A DNA stretch of 64,000 nt from Morella rubra (lineage: Eukaryota; Streptophyta; Magnoliopsida; Fagales; Myricaceae). The stretch covers positions 2,082,776 through 2,146,775 of the forward strand of contig CM025853.1 of the NCBI GenBank assembly GCA_003952965.2, given 5' to 3'. Within the stretch, counting starts at the first letter, position 1; each line of letters starts with the position of its first letter. Shown here one piece after another: positions 24,885 to 36,847 of the stretch. The position numbers and the translations under genes are program-made. A model generated the notes under the pieces. That model had not been told where the DNA came from. It saw only the letters and a list, made by a program, of their open reading frames with translations, and made no database searches.

Positions 24885-27800
24885 CAAGGGCTCTATATTC
24901 TGCCTCTGCAGAAGATCTTGAAACAGTCGCTTGTTTCTTAGATTTCCAACTGATTAAGGAGTGCCCAAGAAAAACACAATAACCTGTGACAGATTTTCTA
25001 GTGTCTGGACAAGCTGCCTAATCCGAATCAGTATAGACCTTGAGTTGCATTGAGGAGGTAGAGGAGAGAAAAATACCCTACCCCAGAGTTCCCTTGATGT
25101 ACCTGAGAACTCGAAATGCTGCAGTTAAATGAACATCTGAAGGTTTATCCATAAACTGACTAAGGATATGGACAGAGTAAGTGATATCAAGTCTGGTAAG
25201 GGTAAGGTAAATAAGCTTGCCAATCAGTCGTCTGTATGTGGTTGCATCAGAAAGAGATTGACTCCTGAATGAGAGAGCTTGTGATTGAGCTCAATAGGAG
25301 TACAAGCCACCTTGGAACCAACAAGACCAGAGAGATCAAGGATGTCCAGCGCATATTTTCTTTGACAGAGGGTAATACCACTGGTTGATCGAGCCACTTC
25401 AAGCCCTAAGAAATATTTCGGTTGCCCCAAGTCCTTGAGCTTAAACTGAGTGTTCAAGTAGCATTTTAAATCTGAGATAGCGTTGAAATCATCACTGCTA
25501 ATTAAGATGTCATCCACATAGACTAAGAGTGCTAGAAAGCCTTTCTCAGTCTGCTTGGTGAAAAGAGAGTAATCGGATCTAGACTGTTGGAAACCGATGG
25601 CTGTAAGTGAAGAAGTGAACCTGGAATTCCATTGTCGGGAAGCTTGCTTCAGTCCATAAAGCGATTTGTGTAATCTGCAGACCAATTTCTCCCCCTTAAG
25701 TTGAGATCCGAGTGGTAATTCCATATAGAGCTCTTCATCTAAATCACCATTTAAGAAAGCATTATGAATATCAAGCTGTGATAAATGCCAGTGGTAAGTT
25801 GCAGCCAAAGCAAAGAAGGTTCTAACAGTAGTTAGTTTTGCGACAGGGCTGAAAGTCTCTTGGTAATCAAACCCCTCTTTTTGTGTGTAACCTTTAGCAA
25901 CAAGCCTGGCCTTGTATCTTGCAATGCTCCCATCAGAGTTCAGTTTAACCTTGTACACGAATTTACATCCTATGGCAGTTTTCCCGGGTGGAAGAGAAGT
26001 GATAGTCCAAGTCTTGTTCTGCTCCAAGGCATCCAGCTCATCCCTCATAGCATCTCTCCAGTGCTTAGTAGCAACAGCTTGAGTGTAATTTTCAGGTTCT
26101 TTGGTCAGTGAGAGTGAAAGAGAGTAAGTCCTGTGTGAAGGTGACAAATGGGCATAGGAGAGGTGCTTGGATAAAGGGTGCTCAGTGGACTGAATGTTGG
26201 AAAAATGTGGGTGTAAATCTCCAGTTAATTGACAGTGGTACTGATCTAAGTATCTAGGAGGATGTCTATCTCGATTGGAACGCTGAAGAGGAATAGTAGC
26301 AGATTCCAGTGCAAGAGGAGATGCTGTGGGAAGTGCAGGAGAGTGAGATAAAGGGATAGAGTCAGAAGAGGGACTAGTGGGGTCATCATGAGGATGAGGT
26401 GAAGTGGTGGAAGGAGAGGAAGAGGGAAAAAATGGGACACTAGTGTCGGGAAGAGCTGGAGGGAGAACTATATCAGAGGAGGATTGAAAATGGTAGTCAT
26501 GGGATAATGGAGTGTGTTGGAAAGGGAAGATGGACTCATGGAAAAGCACATCTCTGGAAATAAAGGTCGAGTGATTCTCTAGGTCATATAGCTTGTAACC
26601 CTTAACTCTCAAAAGGGTAGCCTATGAAAAGACACCTAGTAGCTCGGGCTTGAAATTTGCTTCTGCCGTGCTTCAAGGTGGAAGCATAGCAGAGGCATCC
26701 AAAAACACGTAGATGACCATAGGAAGGAGGAGAACTGAAGAGACACTCATAGGGAGATCTGTTTTTGAGAATCGGTGTGGGTGTCCTATTGATTAAATAT
26801 GCCGCAGTTAGGATGGCATCACCCCAAAATTTGAGAGGCATTGAGGCTTGAAAAAGTAGGGATCGGGCAACATTTAAGAGGTGCTGATGTTTTCTTTCTG
26901 CCACCCCATTTTGTTGGGGAGTGGCAACACAAGATTTTTGATGTAATGTCCTATTAGCTTGATAAAATTTTGATATGTGAAATTCAGCACCATTATCAGT
27001 TCTAATGTGCTTAATGGTAGTTTTGAAATGAGTTTGAATCATTTGGAGGAATGACTGCAAGAGGGATCTGGTTTCAGATTTAAACTTCATAAGGTAAATC
27101 CAAATCACCCGAGTGTGGTCATCAACAAGAGTAAGAAAATAATGAAACCCTTGAGTGGTAGATTGTGAGTAAGGTCCCCATATGTCTGCATGAATTAGAT
27201 CAAATGGAGAGGAGGTAGAGCTAACACTTATAGGAAAGGATAACCTCTTCTGTTTTGCCAAATGACAAACCTTACAATGTAAGTGAGTGTTGATCTTTAC
27301 GTTGGGGAAATTAGAATGAAGTAAATACATTCTTTGGATAGAGGGATGTCCTAATCTAGAATGCCAAAGCTCAAAAGTTCCATCCACAACAACTGTGATG
27401 GCTTGTTCTCGGGTGGTCGGGTACTCTGGTGGTCGGGTGATCTGGAAGATGGTCTTTTCGGCTGGTGGTGTTGGGTAGCAAGTAATATAGGCCAGCGTGG
27501 GCTCTAGCAAGTCCAATCGTCGTCCATGAAGGGAGGACCTGAATGAAACAGTGATTGGCTAAGAAAATGAGGCATGTGTTTAATTGTAATGTGAGTTTGC
27601 TAACAGAGATTAGATTAAACGTGAAGGATGGGACACAAAACACATCTGTCAATACTAAGGATTCAGAAATATGAACCGTACCAATGTGTGTGACCCTCAC
27701 ACTAGAACCATTAGGAAGTTTGACAAAAGCCTCTGTGCAGCAAGTGACATAGGTGAGAAAAGATGTGGAGCACACCATGTGATCGGTGGCTCCAGTGTCG

Positions 27801-29011
27801 ACTATCCAAGGAGTGGATGAGTGATTGACAGAGAAAATAGAAGAATTATTGGGAACACTAATGGTAGAAAGACATAAACCAGTACCTGCTATGTTAGAAC
27901 TAGAGGATTGAGGCTTAAGAGAGTTCGGATTGGGAGGAGAAGTTATGGTGGTAGGACCCTCAAGCTGAAGATTCTGAGCACTGGCAAGAGCAATGAGTTG
28001 CTGAACTTGTGCCCGAGTGAATGGCAATTGTGCTATATCTGGTTCCTTTTTCTCTTCTATCTGCGAAACCACTTGGTGTGCTGAGTGGCTGCCATCAGAA
28101 CCAAAATGAGGCTTAGTCTTAGTGAACTTGAAGTTCGGAGGGAAACCTATCAATCTATAACACTTCTCCTTGTTATGCCTTGCTTTCCCACAATGATTAC
28201 AAGTCACATATGATCGTCCTTTTTTCTTTAAAGAATTATGGTAGGCAGCAAGAGCAGAGAGTTCTGCTGTGGGCATGACTAACACACGAGCCTCCCTCTG
28301 ACGTTCCTCTTGCAAGACCAAGGAAAAGACCATGTCTAACGAGGGCAGGGGACTCATTAGAATAATCTGACCTCTCACTCCAGCAAAGGAGTCATTCAGA
28401 CCCATCAGAAACTTAAATACATAGTCCTGTTGTTGTGCATCTCCAACATATTTCAAAGCATAACAGGTGCAGTTACCACATGTACAACATGGCAGAGGTC
28501 GATAGTTTTGAAGTTCTTCCCAAATACCATTGAGCTGAGTAAAATAATCACTTACAGATAGGCTATTCTGAACAATGGAGCTGAGTTGGTGTTGAAGATG
28601 ATATATTCGCGCATCATCTGGTTGAGAGAAACGTGTCTTGAGCTTATCCCAAACTTGCTTGGCAGAGTTGATATATAGCACATTGGATGCAATATCCTTA
28701 GACACTGAATTTAAAATCCAAGAGAGAATAAGATTGTTACAATGCAACCATGAGGAGAAGAGAGACTCTGTTGGACGTGGGGTCACAGCCGAACCATCAA
28801 GAAAACCCAGTTTGTTCTTGATTGAGATAGCAAGGGTGAAAGAACGATTCCAGGTGAGATAATTTGGTTCGGTCAAAGGAGGGGTGATAATCACAGTATT
28901 AGCATTATCACTATGATGAAGGAAATAAGGACTGTTAGGGTCCTCAGTCGGAGTGAAAAGAGAAGAAACAGGTGAGGATGTGATTGCTGATACCGTCCCT
29001 TCAGTAGACAT
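24885..29011 (-). pseudogene. Copia B gag-pol polyprotein, few lesions, C-terminus missing
   Basis: Gag starts MSTEGTVSAI at 29011 and includes LTEPNYLTWNRSF (UBN2-type gag) and a CCHC-like knuckle CNHCGKARHNKEKC (about 28150-28200). Protease follows with WIVDTGATDHM (about 27790-27810). Integrase has LWHSRLGHPS, CKVCHLAKQKR, the catalytic D and E segments HADIWGP, DNGAEF and QQNGVAERKH. RT runs from ALEQNKTWT to YVDDILISSDD (about 25490-25520). RNase H ends [13 protein letters not shown] and then breaks. Visible lesions: one frameshift between gag-protease and integrase (27371-27516), one between integrase and RT (about 26605), and a stop/frame change at about 25224-25240. An in-frame RNase H stop lies near 25075 and another at about 25020. 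The polyprotein would otherwise be near the usual 1300-1400 aa. Confidence 0.88.
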
Positions 29012-29107
29012 ATTCAGAACTAAAGACAGGGAATAAAAGGATGTGAGGTTGAGATGACAGCAGTCGGCAGAAGTGCTAATAGAGAATAGTTGCAGAAGAA
29101 GCTTCTT

Positions 29108-29119
29108 CCTCTGATACCA
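29108..29119 (-). other. Copia B primer-binding site
   Basis: Minus strand TGGTATCAGAGG directly follows the LTR end CTAACA. TGGTATCAGAG is the standard plant copia primer-binding site complementary to initiator methionine tRNA. It lies about 97 nt before the gag ATG. Confidence 0.85.
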
Positions 29120-29637
29120 TGTTAGAAAATGCGAGGAAGACGATAGAGAGAAAGAAATGAGAGAAAACAATCAATTTCCTTAATTCGTCACAAAGGGCCG
29201 ATCGGGATGCAAATACCACTAAGTAGCAGAAAAACCAACGGAGAAAAGAAAAGTTAAGAATAATGAACAATAATAAGAAAACTATACAAAGGGCAGAATC
29301 TGATTGGTATGTAGAAACTAGACTAAGCAGAGCTATCTTTGAGAAGCTCTGGGACCACTCGACAAAGACTGGAGCTCTCTGTGGCTGCGCAAGGTGGGAG
29401 TAAGGCAAGTGCTCTGACATACAGGTGCTGTAGACGAGTCGGTGTAGTGGTCCTGCACTGATGAGCTGGAAAGGTGGTCGGGATCTTCGAGATGGTCGGT
29501 TGATTGGTTGATCGGCTTCTCGGTTGATCGGGTGATCGGGTGGTCGGATCCTCGGTTGATCGGGTGGTCGGTATTTCTTTGAGAATAACAATGTGATTAT
29601 TGTAGCTCAAACCCAATACCTCCCCGCTGTTTCTAAT
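29120..29637 (-). repeat. Copia B 5' LTR
   Basis: About 518 bp, bounded on one side by the primer-binding site (LTR end TTTCTAACA) and on the other by TTAGAAACAGCGGGG, close to the TGTTAGAAA start expected from the inverted end. It holds a GATCGGG/GGTCGG-rich block at about 29450-29575. The outer border is inferred from the end pairing only. Confidence 0.65.
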
Positions 29638-29655
29638 GCTTGAAGTGCAGAAGCT

Positions 29656-29912
29656 TTGGCAGCCCAGCTTGCCGCCTCACTCTCCATTTTTTTGTGGCTC
29701 AACCAAGTAGTGCTGGAACGTGACTCAAGTCTTATGGCTGCTGCTCTGAGAAGTGAGGAAAAATTATCTCGACTGGTCCATCCTCAACACTATTTCAATG
29801 TTCAAACTGTCTTTCCTTGTTATCTTCTGTTAAGTCTTGGTCTGCTACAAAGATACCACGAGATCAAACTCGCTGGCACAAATGTTGGCGCAATGGGCCG
29901 TGATCAATAATT
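29656..29912 (+). pseudogene. RNase H-like (RVT_3) remnant of a LINE or retrogene
   Basis: The reading includes EALAAQLAASLSIFLWLNQV followed by LERDSSLMAAALRS, which matches the pattern of the plant RNase H domain found at the ends of non-LTR elements (EAxAAxxALxxA...VxxExDSxxV). A later frame gives RDTTRSNSLAQMLAQWAV, like the domain's closing AHxLAxxA. The two halves are in different frames. No upstream RT is present, so it is a fragment. Confidence 0.5.
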
Positions 29913-31269
29913 TTTTTGATCACATTCCCCGCCCCTTTTTTTTTTTGGGGGGGGGGAGGAGGATTTTGGTGTCATCGATCCACCTTGACTCCTCTGTATT
30001 TCTATCCTTTTAATACTAGTATTAAAATTTTGAAAGAAAAAAAACTATATTTATATTTAAGGATAAATACACTTTCTATATACCTTTCAATTATGAAATC
30101 TTGACACAATTTGTACTAAATATATTTTTTTTTCACATTACACACATCAATTATTAGCTAGTTTCAAACACTTTGCACTTTTGTAAAATTTTTTAGTCAA
30201 TTTCTAATAAGTTAATATTTATTGGTTGCAATATATAAATGTGGTCTAATATTGTACGTGAACTTAGTTATTATTAGGCTCAGATGAACTGTCCATTTAG
30301 GATTTATATCATGCCATTTTTCTTGTCCTTTAATTAATTTTATAATTCGTAATCTAAATGCATGTGTTATATCATCTCGTTGTCTTGCAATATAACTTCG
30401 GGTAAATTGGATCATAGGTCCCGTAGCATAGGTTGTGACAAATTAGTTCTTGGGATATGAAATTTGACAAATTAGTTCATTCCGAACCTCAAGTCTCCAA
30501 CGGAGAAATATGATGTGGCACTTTAAATTCCACTTCAGCATTAATCAATCTAGAACACGCGTATTAAAAATTTTTAAATTATAATAACGCATCACCGATG
30601 TGCCACATCTTGCAGCATCTCATTTAAATAAAGTGAGTCAGCTTCCACGTCTATTACAGAATGAGCCAGATCAACCACAGTACTACTACAAAAAAAAAAA
30701 AAAACAGAAGAAGAAGAAAAAAAAAAACTAAAACTGAAAACTGAAGAAGAATATCGGTTTTCCCCAAACTCGAAAATTCCTTATACCCCTAGAGACAAAT
30801 CCTCAAATCTCTAAATCTGACAAAATTCTCCGCCAAATCACGCAATATTTCTCTATTGCTTAATATTCCTTCCAGTTGTGAGCAGCATCTAATTAGCTAA
30901 ACTCCTATTAAGTGCGCATCTCCCAGCATCGTCGAAATTTAAAATTCGAACATCAAATCTTTTGCAAGTCTGGAGATTGGAAGCGCGCGCGAGACCACCT
31001 TAAGGCTGCAGTTGAATGTAAGGGTGGTTACTGAAACGGATGGAATCGAAATTAGTTATTCCGGTTCTAGTATTCATTAGAATTGTGATTTTCATTTGGG
31101 AACTGGAAATAGAAAATTCTGGTTCATTATTTGGGCCTAAAAGGCCCAGATTTGATTTGGTCCCATTGGCCAAAAATGAAGTTTTTAAGTTCTGTGTTTT
31201 GTGGGTCGGAATTAAGGTAGTGTGAGAGGCAATTTGAAGACCCAATTGCCAAAATAAACTAGTTCAGTG
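29913..31269. other. Intergenic with low-complexity tracts
   Basis: Contains poly-T/poly-G (29935-29958), a segment (30050-30190) resembling the tttgcacttt...gtcaa style of the foldback element at 40634, and AAG-rich sequence (30685-30750). Ggaactggaa/ccggttctag motifs at 31030-31120 resemble a hAT subterminal region. No gene was supported. Confidence 0.35.
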
Positions 31270-32048
31270 TAGGGGTGCTTATTTTTACTGGCGGTGGCGG
31301 TTTTAACCGCTAAAACCGCCACCGCTACCGGTACCGTAATCGGCAAGGGCGGTTATTGTACCTTAGCGATGCGGTGGCGGTGTCAAATATGTAATTCCGT
31401 CAATTGCGGTGACGGTGACGGTTTTCCCCAAACCATCACCTACACTACCGTTAACCCCCCTAGTTGAGACTTGAGATGATTATTGATTATGTGACATACT
31501 TTTGTTGGATTTTGTTAGAATATGTTAGTTAGTTTATGTCACATTGTTGGACATTTTTATTGGACTTTAGTCATTATGTTTGAATATGATATTATGTTGG
31601 ATTTTTGGACAGTTTATTATATTTGTTATGTTATGATTATTATTGATATGATATTATGTTTGAATAGGTTATGATATTTGTCCATTTGATATGATTATTG
31701 ATTATGATATTATGTTGGAAATTTAAACAGGTTATGATATTTTTATATTTGTTGCTTATATATAGGCATCAAATGGTCTTAATGGTCCAAAAAAACTTAA
31801 GGAAAACAACCCAAAATAGTGAAAAAAAATGAAAAGCAAACAAAAAAAGTTTTTTTTTTGCCCAACGGTTATACGATAACGATTATACGGTTTAAGCGAT
31901 TATCGTATAACCGTTAATACCGTCACCGGTAAGGGCGGTTATTGTGCCTTAGCGGTGCGGTGGCGGTGTCAATTATTGATTCCGTCAATTGCGGTGACGG
32001 TGATGGTTTTTGCCAAATCGTCACCTACACTACCGTTAACCACCCCTA
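31270..32048. mobile_element. Non-autonomous hAT element (MITE), with internal duplication
   Basis: Ends are TAGGGGTG (31270-31277) and CACCCCTA (32041-32048). The flanks gttcagtg and gatcagtg match at 7 of 8 positions, the 8-bp target duplication of hAT elements. Subterminal regions carry repeated ggcggtggcgg/ccgccaccgc. A roughly 140-bp block (31320-31462) is repeated in the same orientation at 31905-32048, and the first copy ends CCCCCCTA, so a shorter element (31270-31462) may be fused to a second. Non-coding. Confidence 0.8.
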
Positions 32049-32056
32049 GATCAGTG

Positions 32057-32940
32057 CACTGCACTGCGGTCTAACTCCAAATTCCAGAATCCAAAAGTTC
32101 AAAACACCGCCAAAATAAACATTGCAGTCTAAAACAAAATAAACATTGCCAAATAACTCTTAATTAAAATTACAACTAAAACAACTAAATTCCAAAACAA
32201 AATAAACACTGCCAAAATAAACTCTAAATTCAAATTACAAAAAAAGTAAAAACAACTAAACAAACAATTAACCATACAAATAAGTAAACAACTAAACAAC
32301 TAAACATTCGTCAAATAATCCAAATTGAAAGAGGCAAACTCTAAATTAAAATTACAATGTTCTTTGAAATTTTTAAAAAACAAGTAAAAGATAAAGATTA
32401 AAGGACATCCAAATTTAAAATTCCAAGCTTCATAGTTCATCCAACATTCCAAGCTTCTCCATCTCTACAAAAGACAAAAATAAAACAAAATATTTATAAG
32501 AGAAATATTAAGACAACCAAATAATCAATTAATAAATTCACAATCAATTAACCAACAGTTACATACATGCTGAAAATCACAAATTCACAATATTCATTAA
32601 CAAGATAAACTGATAAAACAGAACTTCATTTTCCTAATGCGAACTTGGGGAACACGTGGAGATGTCATAATTGTCATTCGGTTATTTGGCACAAACATTG
32701 CTTCTGTAAAGTTGACACTAAATATTGCAAGGAAAATAAACTTTTTTGGGCTAATAAAACAGGCAACCTCTTTTAAACCAAACAGGAAAAAAGGACGAGA
32801 CATGCCTTATTTAATAAAAGATATCAATATATCATGTTTCCCAATTGGTTCTAAATAAACACTTGGACCAAAAACAGAGTATAAAGTATGCTAACGATAA
32901 CGTTGAGTTCCAACTTCCATAAAAAAGTCCCTTCATTTTT
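32057..32940. other. Intergenic AT-rich
   Basis: A-rich sequence with loosely repeated aaataaacattgccaaa phrases (32090-32230). No gene was recognised. Confidence 0.35.
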
Positions 32941-32952
32941 AAGAGCACAAAG

Positions 32953-33080
32953 AGCCAGCGAGCTTTAGCTCAGCTGGCACCTCCTCCCTTTGGGGAGGGT
33001 TAGATCTGGAGGTCGAATCCCCCCACACCCACAGGCTAGGTCCTGCTCCAACAGTTGCCTAAAAAATAAAAAGAAAAAAA
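32953..33080 (+). mobile_element. tRNA-derived SINE
   Basis: Contains an RNA polymerase III box A, TAGCTCAGCTGG (32966-32977), and a box B-like GGTCGAATCC (33011-33020, one base shorter than the consensus), then an unrelated body and an A-rich tail. It is flanked by direct repeats aagagcacaaaga at 32941 and 33081 (13 bp), as made by LINE-driven insertion. About 128 bp. It does not fold as a complete tRNA, so it is not a tRNA gene. Confidence 0.88.
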
Positions 33081-33092
33081 AAGAGCACAAAG

Positions 33093-34194
33093 ACAAAGTA
33101 ATTCGACCACAACTACACAGTTCTGGGCACAACAAATAAATAATAGGCTTTTACCTCAATAGCATTCTTTAGCAAAATAATATTGCAATCACCAATCACA
33201 ATACTAAAATCAATCACCTAATTATCACCGAATCTGCCAATCAAAAATTTCATATCCCCAAATCAAATTAACAAAACCTAAAGAAGTTTAACACTAAAGA
33301 ATTTAACAATACAACATTTAAATAAAATACTAAATAGACTTTGTCACCTTGGTGAGAGAGAAGCCGCAACAAGGAGAGAGGAGTTGAGCACGACTGAGGG
33401 AATTGGCCCCAATGTGATGCGATGGCGAGAGAGAGGGAGAGAGGAGCTAAGCACGGCTGAGGGAGAGAGGAGCTGCGGCAAAGAGGGTTGGGGGCACGGC
33501 TGATGGCTCGAGCTCACTCACGGTAAGGAGACTAGGAGAGGGGGCTGGGGGGGTGAGGGGGGTGGGGCGACAGTTTGGAATGAATGAGATTTAGGTCTTT
33601 CAAAAAGACCTAATTCGTTGGGTTTAAGTGACCTGGGTCGACCCAGGTTACTACATTATTATTATTTTTTAAACAGGGCTCAAAATTGCACCATTTGAGC
33701 CTTGAATTTTTTTTTTAAAAAAATTATACCAGAACTAGAAATTCCGATGTACCGATTTTTTCCTAATATGGGATCTAGTTTTGGTACTGGAAATGGCTGG
33801 AACTGAAACGCCGGAACCGGTACCAGAACCGGATGTTCAGGTTTAAACCGGAATAAATGCCCTCTCTTAGAACTTTAATTTACATAAAATAAATCTTAAA
33901 GCTTGGTTTCTGAGTTACCCACTTCAATTTAAACTTCCTATAATTTTGAAATAAATTTCAGATATATCGTCATTTTTAATTAAAAAACAAAAAGGAGAGA
34001 GAGGGAACAACATCCTTTATTTGAATATTGTTGTTTGTTTCGAGTTAGCTCGCGAATTTGAACAACGGTTTTTGCATGTTATTCTTTTTTAAAAATCAAT
34101 ATATATATATCAACCAAAGTACAAAAATGAGGGCTATGGAGCCCTAACAAGCACACTAATACAATTAAAATACATTGTAAAGTAGGATATTCAA
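33093..34194. other. Intergenic, GA-rich block and hAT-like subterminal sequence
   Basis: GA/GGG-rich tract at 33350-33570, and an accggaaccggtaccagaaccgg cluster at 33790-33850 reminiscent of hAT subterminal repeats. These could belong, with 31019-31130, to one large broken hAT derivative, but no terminal pair was found. Confidence 0.35.
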
Positions 34195-34213
34195 GTAATT
34201 GACAAACCATATC

Positions 34214-35301
34214 TTTTTTTTTTTTAAAGATAATTTATTAAAAACCGAGAAGTATACAACCAATACAAAGTAGAAAATCGACTGAAAGGCTAGTGAAACA
34301 CCTAAACAGACCAAAAGGCCCTACAATAACCAGACACAAGAGCTGGAACCACCAACAACCATAAGGATCGTGAAACAACTAGGACCACAAACTGGCCACA
34401 AGAGCCAGAACACAATACAAACACAAAACGGTCACAAGGACCGGAATATAATACAAACACAAACTGGTCACAAAGACCGGAACACAACAAAACCACCACT
34501 CAAGGCGATGGCGGCTTCCACTAGAGGAGGGGCAAATCGAGCAACGATCCGACTTGTTCAGGGTAATCTTCAGGCAATGACTGGTTGCATACAAGGGAGG
34601 AGGAGAAGGCGTGACTGTAGGCGGCACAAAACAACGGAAACAAAGAGATCCACCGGAGAAAAATGATCGAAATAGTCCACAAAACGGAGGGAGGTGGCAG
34701 CGGCGACAAAAGGTCCTCACGAACCTACCAAGAGTGGCAGGAAGCAAAAACACCGAGCCCCTAGGCGGCACACGTGTGCAAGGCTGTGCGTGACCTCTAG
34801 GCGCCGACAAAGGGAGGTCAGACAGAGACAGCAGGGACCGCTAGGGGGGGCTGAGCACGGCTGGGAGGGGCTAGACCTCCAAAAAATGTGCAAAACAACA
34901 AGAGGGGGAGGCAAAGGAGGTCTGGAGCGTGAGATCCACGCGCGCGCGTGGACGCGCAGGAGGGTTCATGCGCTGGCCGATTGCTGCCACTCTTGGCCAG
35001 AGCTGGACACCGAGAGGAGAGGAAACCCACCACGGGGGCCGTTTACACCAAAGACCACCGGAGAGGCCGGGATCTAACCTCCAAAACAAGCAAAGAAAGA
35101 GCATAAAAAAGGATGGAAAACTAAGGAAAATGGAACCTCCAACCACCAGGAAGGAAGCCGAAGGAGAGGAGAGGGAGGGGAGAGGCCGGAGCTCCTCCCT
35201 TCCCCAGAGCAGAGACGACGGGGTGGGATTCAGGCAAAAGGGGAAGAAGGTTCTAGAGAGAGGGAAGAGTCTCTCTCTCTAGAACGCGTGTATTGCACGA
35301 T
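34214..35301 (-). mobile_element. Internally deleted LINE (L1-type) derivative
   Basis: Flanked by identical 19-bp direct repeats gtaattgacaaaccatatc at 34195-34213 and 35302-35320. On the minus strand it has a GC- and CT-rich 5' part and a 3' end ctcggtttttaataaattatcttt followed by poly-A (poly-T on plus at 34214), as in plant LINE 3' ends. At 1088 bp with no endonuclease or RT domain it is a deletion derivative. Several overlapping long frames inside it reflect GC content, not genes. Confidence 0.85.
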
Positions 35302-35320
35302 GTAATTGACAAACCATATC

Positions 35321-36537
35321 AAGTGTGTAAATTCCTGACTTACAACATATGGGGCTGATCAGGGGCCAGCTCAATATGCGTGCAACACCCACAGAGCGCT
35401 ATCCTCTTACGGGATTATAGCGGTAGCCTCGGAGGGTAGCTCCACCGGGCGGCCACTATTTTACATTGTAAAGCAGTCAAAAAAAAAAATAAAAAAAAAA
35501 AGTAAAAGGGAGGAGAAATAGGGCCAACGGAATGATCTCGGTCCCACGCTCTCTTGGCTAAGAGGCTATCATCATCGCCAAGGAAAGGGCCACCGGTTCT
35601 AGGTACAGCCCATGAAGAAGACTTCAAATCATCTATTGCAACATTCGTACAAGATGTGATTTGTGACTATGAAAGATCTGCTGCAACATCAAAATTAGAA
35701 ATGAGTTACAGTAGAATAAACTATAAATGATATTCATTGGTCTAGAGCCACTAAAGAATATCTCTAGTAATCCACCTTTGTACAGGATAAAAAGACTCCC
35801 ATCCCACCCAAGATTTCATGTATACATTATTTTTAGTAAAATATTATTTTATTTGAAAATGTTATCTTCTGAGAAGTATTTAAAGTTAAAGTTTAAAATA
35901 TTAATTTTATTTGAAAATCTTCAGACAAATCAAGTACTTGATATTTTATAACACATGTATGATTCACCATAAATGCATCTATACATGTTTTTTCTCCTTA
36001 TAAAAGATTGTTATAAATTTGGAAATGTTCAATTTTTTTTAAGGAACTCAATTTTTCTCTCAATGTGGATAGAGATTCTTTTTGATTTGTCTAACTATTA
36101 AATATAATTAATACATTCAATATTTAATGTTGTAGGACCGACATGTTGTGTCCATCTCTATTCGAATTAGACTATATGACCAGCAAATAATTAGAGAACA
36201 TTATGATGCAATTTTTCATTTTTTGGTTATAATTAAGTAGTTTTCTTGTGAGTACGACTCTAGTTGATTTTTTTTTGTCAGCTTCGCAACTAGTTTGTGC
36301 TAATTGGATGCTTCTGTGATCCGCTCCAAATTGTGCAACGGAGTCATTTTCCCGGCAAGAAACTTTGCACGTCGGAACACTAGACATTCTGATTAACTTT
36401 GCAATTCAGATGTGTGGTAATGCCGGCATGCTAGCTATATAGCATAAATCAACTCTTTCTTGACTGATAATAGAGATATTAGTATGAATTAATTAGCAGA
36501 AGGGGAAAAAACTTATGCTTCATGAATCATGCATAAT
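35321..36537. other. Intergenic, no gene recognised
   Basis: About 1.2 kb with no recognised frame or repeat. A GC-richer island (35390-35460) has no coding match I know. Confidence 0.3.
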
Positions 36538-36847
36538 TATCAAGTTTCATCCCAAAATCAATTGGCAATGGGAAGAGGTGGCCCAATAGGTATATGAAGC
36601 ACATGATTAAATGGTCCCTATCAATGTGAGACTCTTAACACTCCCCTCACGTGCAGGTCGAATGAACATGGTCCATGCACGTAGACAATACTGGAATACA
36701 CAAACAAGTGGGCGAAGCCCAGAAATAACTTGCTCTGATACCATATCAAGTTTTATCCCAAAACTAATTGGCAATAAAAAGAGGTGACCCAATAAATATA
36801 TAAAGCATAAAATTAAATGGTCCCTTATTAATGCGGGACTCTTAACA
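36538..36847 (-). mobile_element. SMART: complete miniature LTR retrotransposon, 310 bp
   Basis: Two direct repeats of about 103-104 bp (36538-36640 and 36744-36847) start TGTTAAGAGTC on the minus strand and end CTTGATA. Next to the minus-strand 5' LTR is TGGTATCAGAGCA (36731-36743), the initiator-Met tRNA primer site. Next to the 3' LTR is a purine tract GTGAGGGGAG (36641-36650). The internal part is only 103 bp. A 5-bp target duplication ATAAT flanks it (36533-36537, 36848-36852). The size and TGTTAAGAGTC start match the FRetro129/SMART class known from plants. Non-coding, so mobilised only in trans. Confidence 0.92.

Larger units (their letters stand above)
24885..29637 (-). mobile_element. 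Ty1/copia retrotransposon B, truncated at its 3' end
   Basis: Minus-strand element with a 5' LTR (29120-29637), a primer-binding site (29108-29119), gag-pol in the order gag, protease, integrase, RT, RNase H, and a break inside RNase H at 24885. There is no 3' LTR. Overall coding preservation is much better than in element A, so it is the younger of the two. Confidence 0.85.

Noticed and set aside
29076-29616. Minus-strand frames of 171 and 97 codons
   Set aside because: They lie across the copia B LTR and its repeat block, which are non-coding.
32953-33025. Possible tRNA gene
   Set aside because: Box A and box B are present but there is no proper acceptor stem or anticodon arm, and a poly-A tail plus target duplications show a SINE.
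34302-35282. Many overlapping long frames on both strands
   Set aside because: They lie within a GC-rich retroposon with no recognisable domain; length is due to composition.
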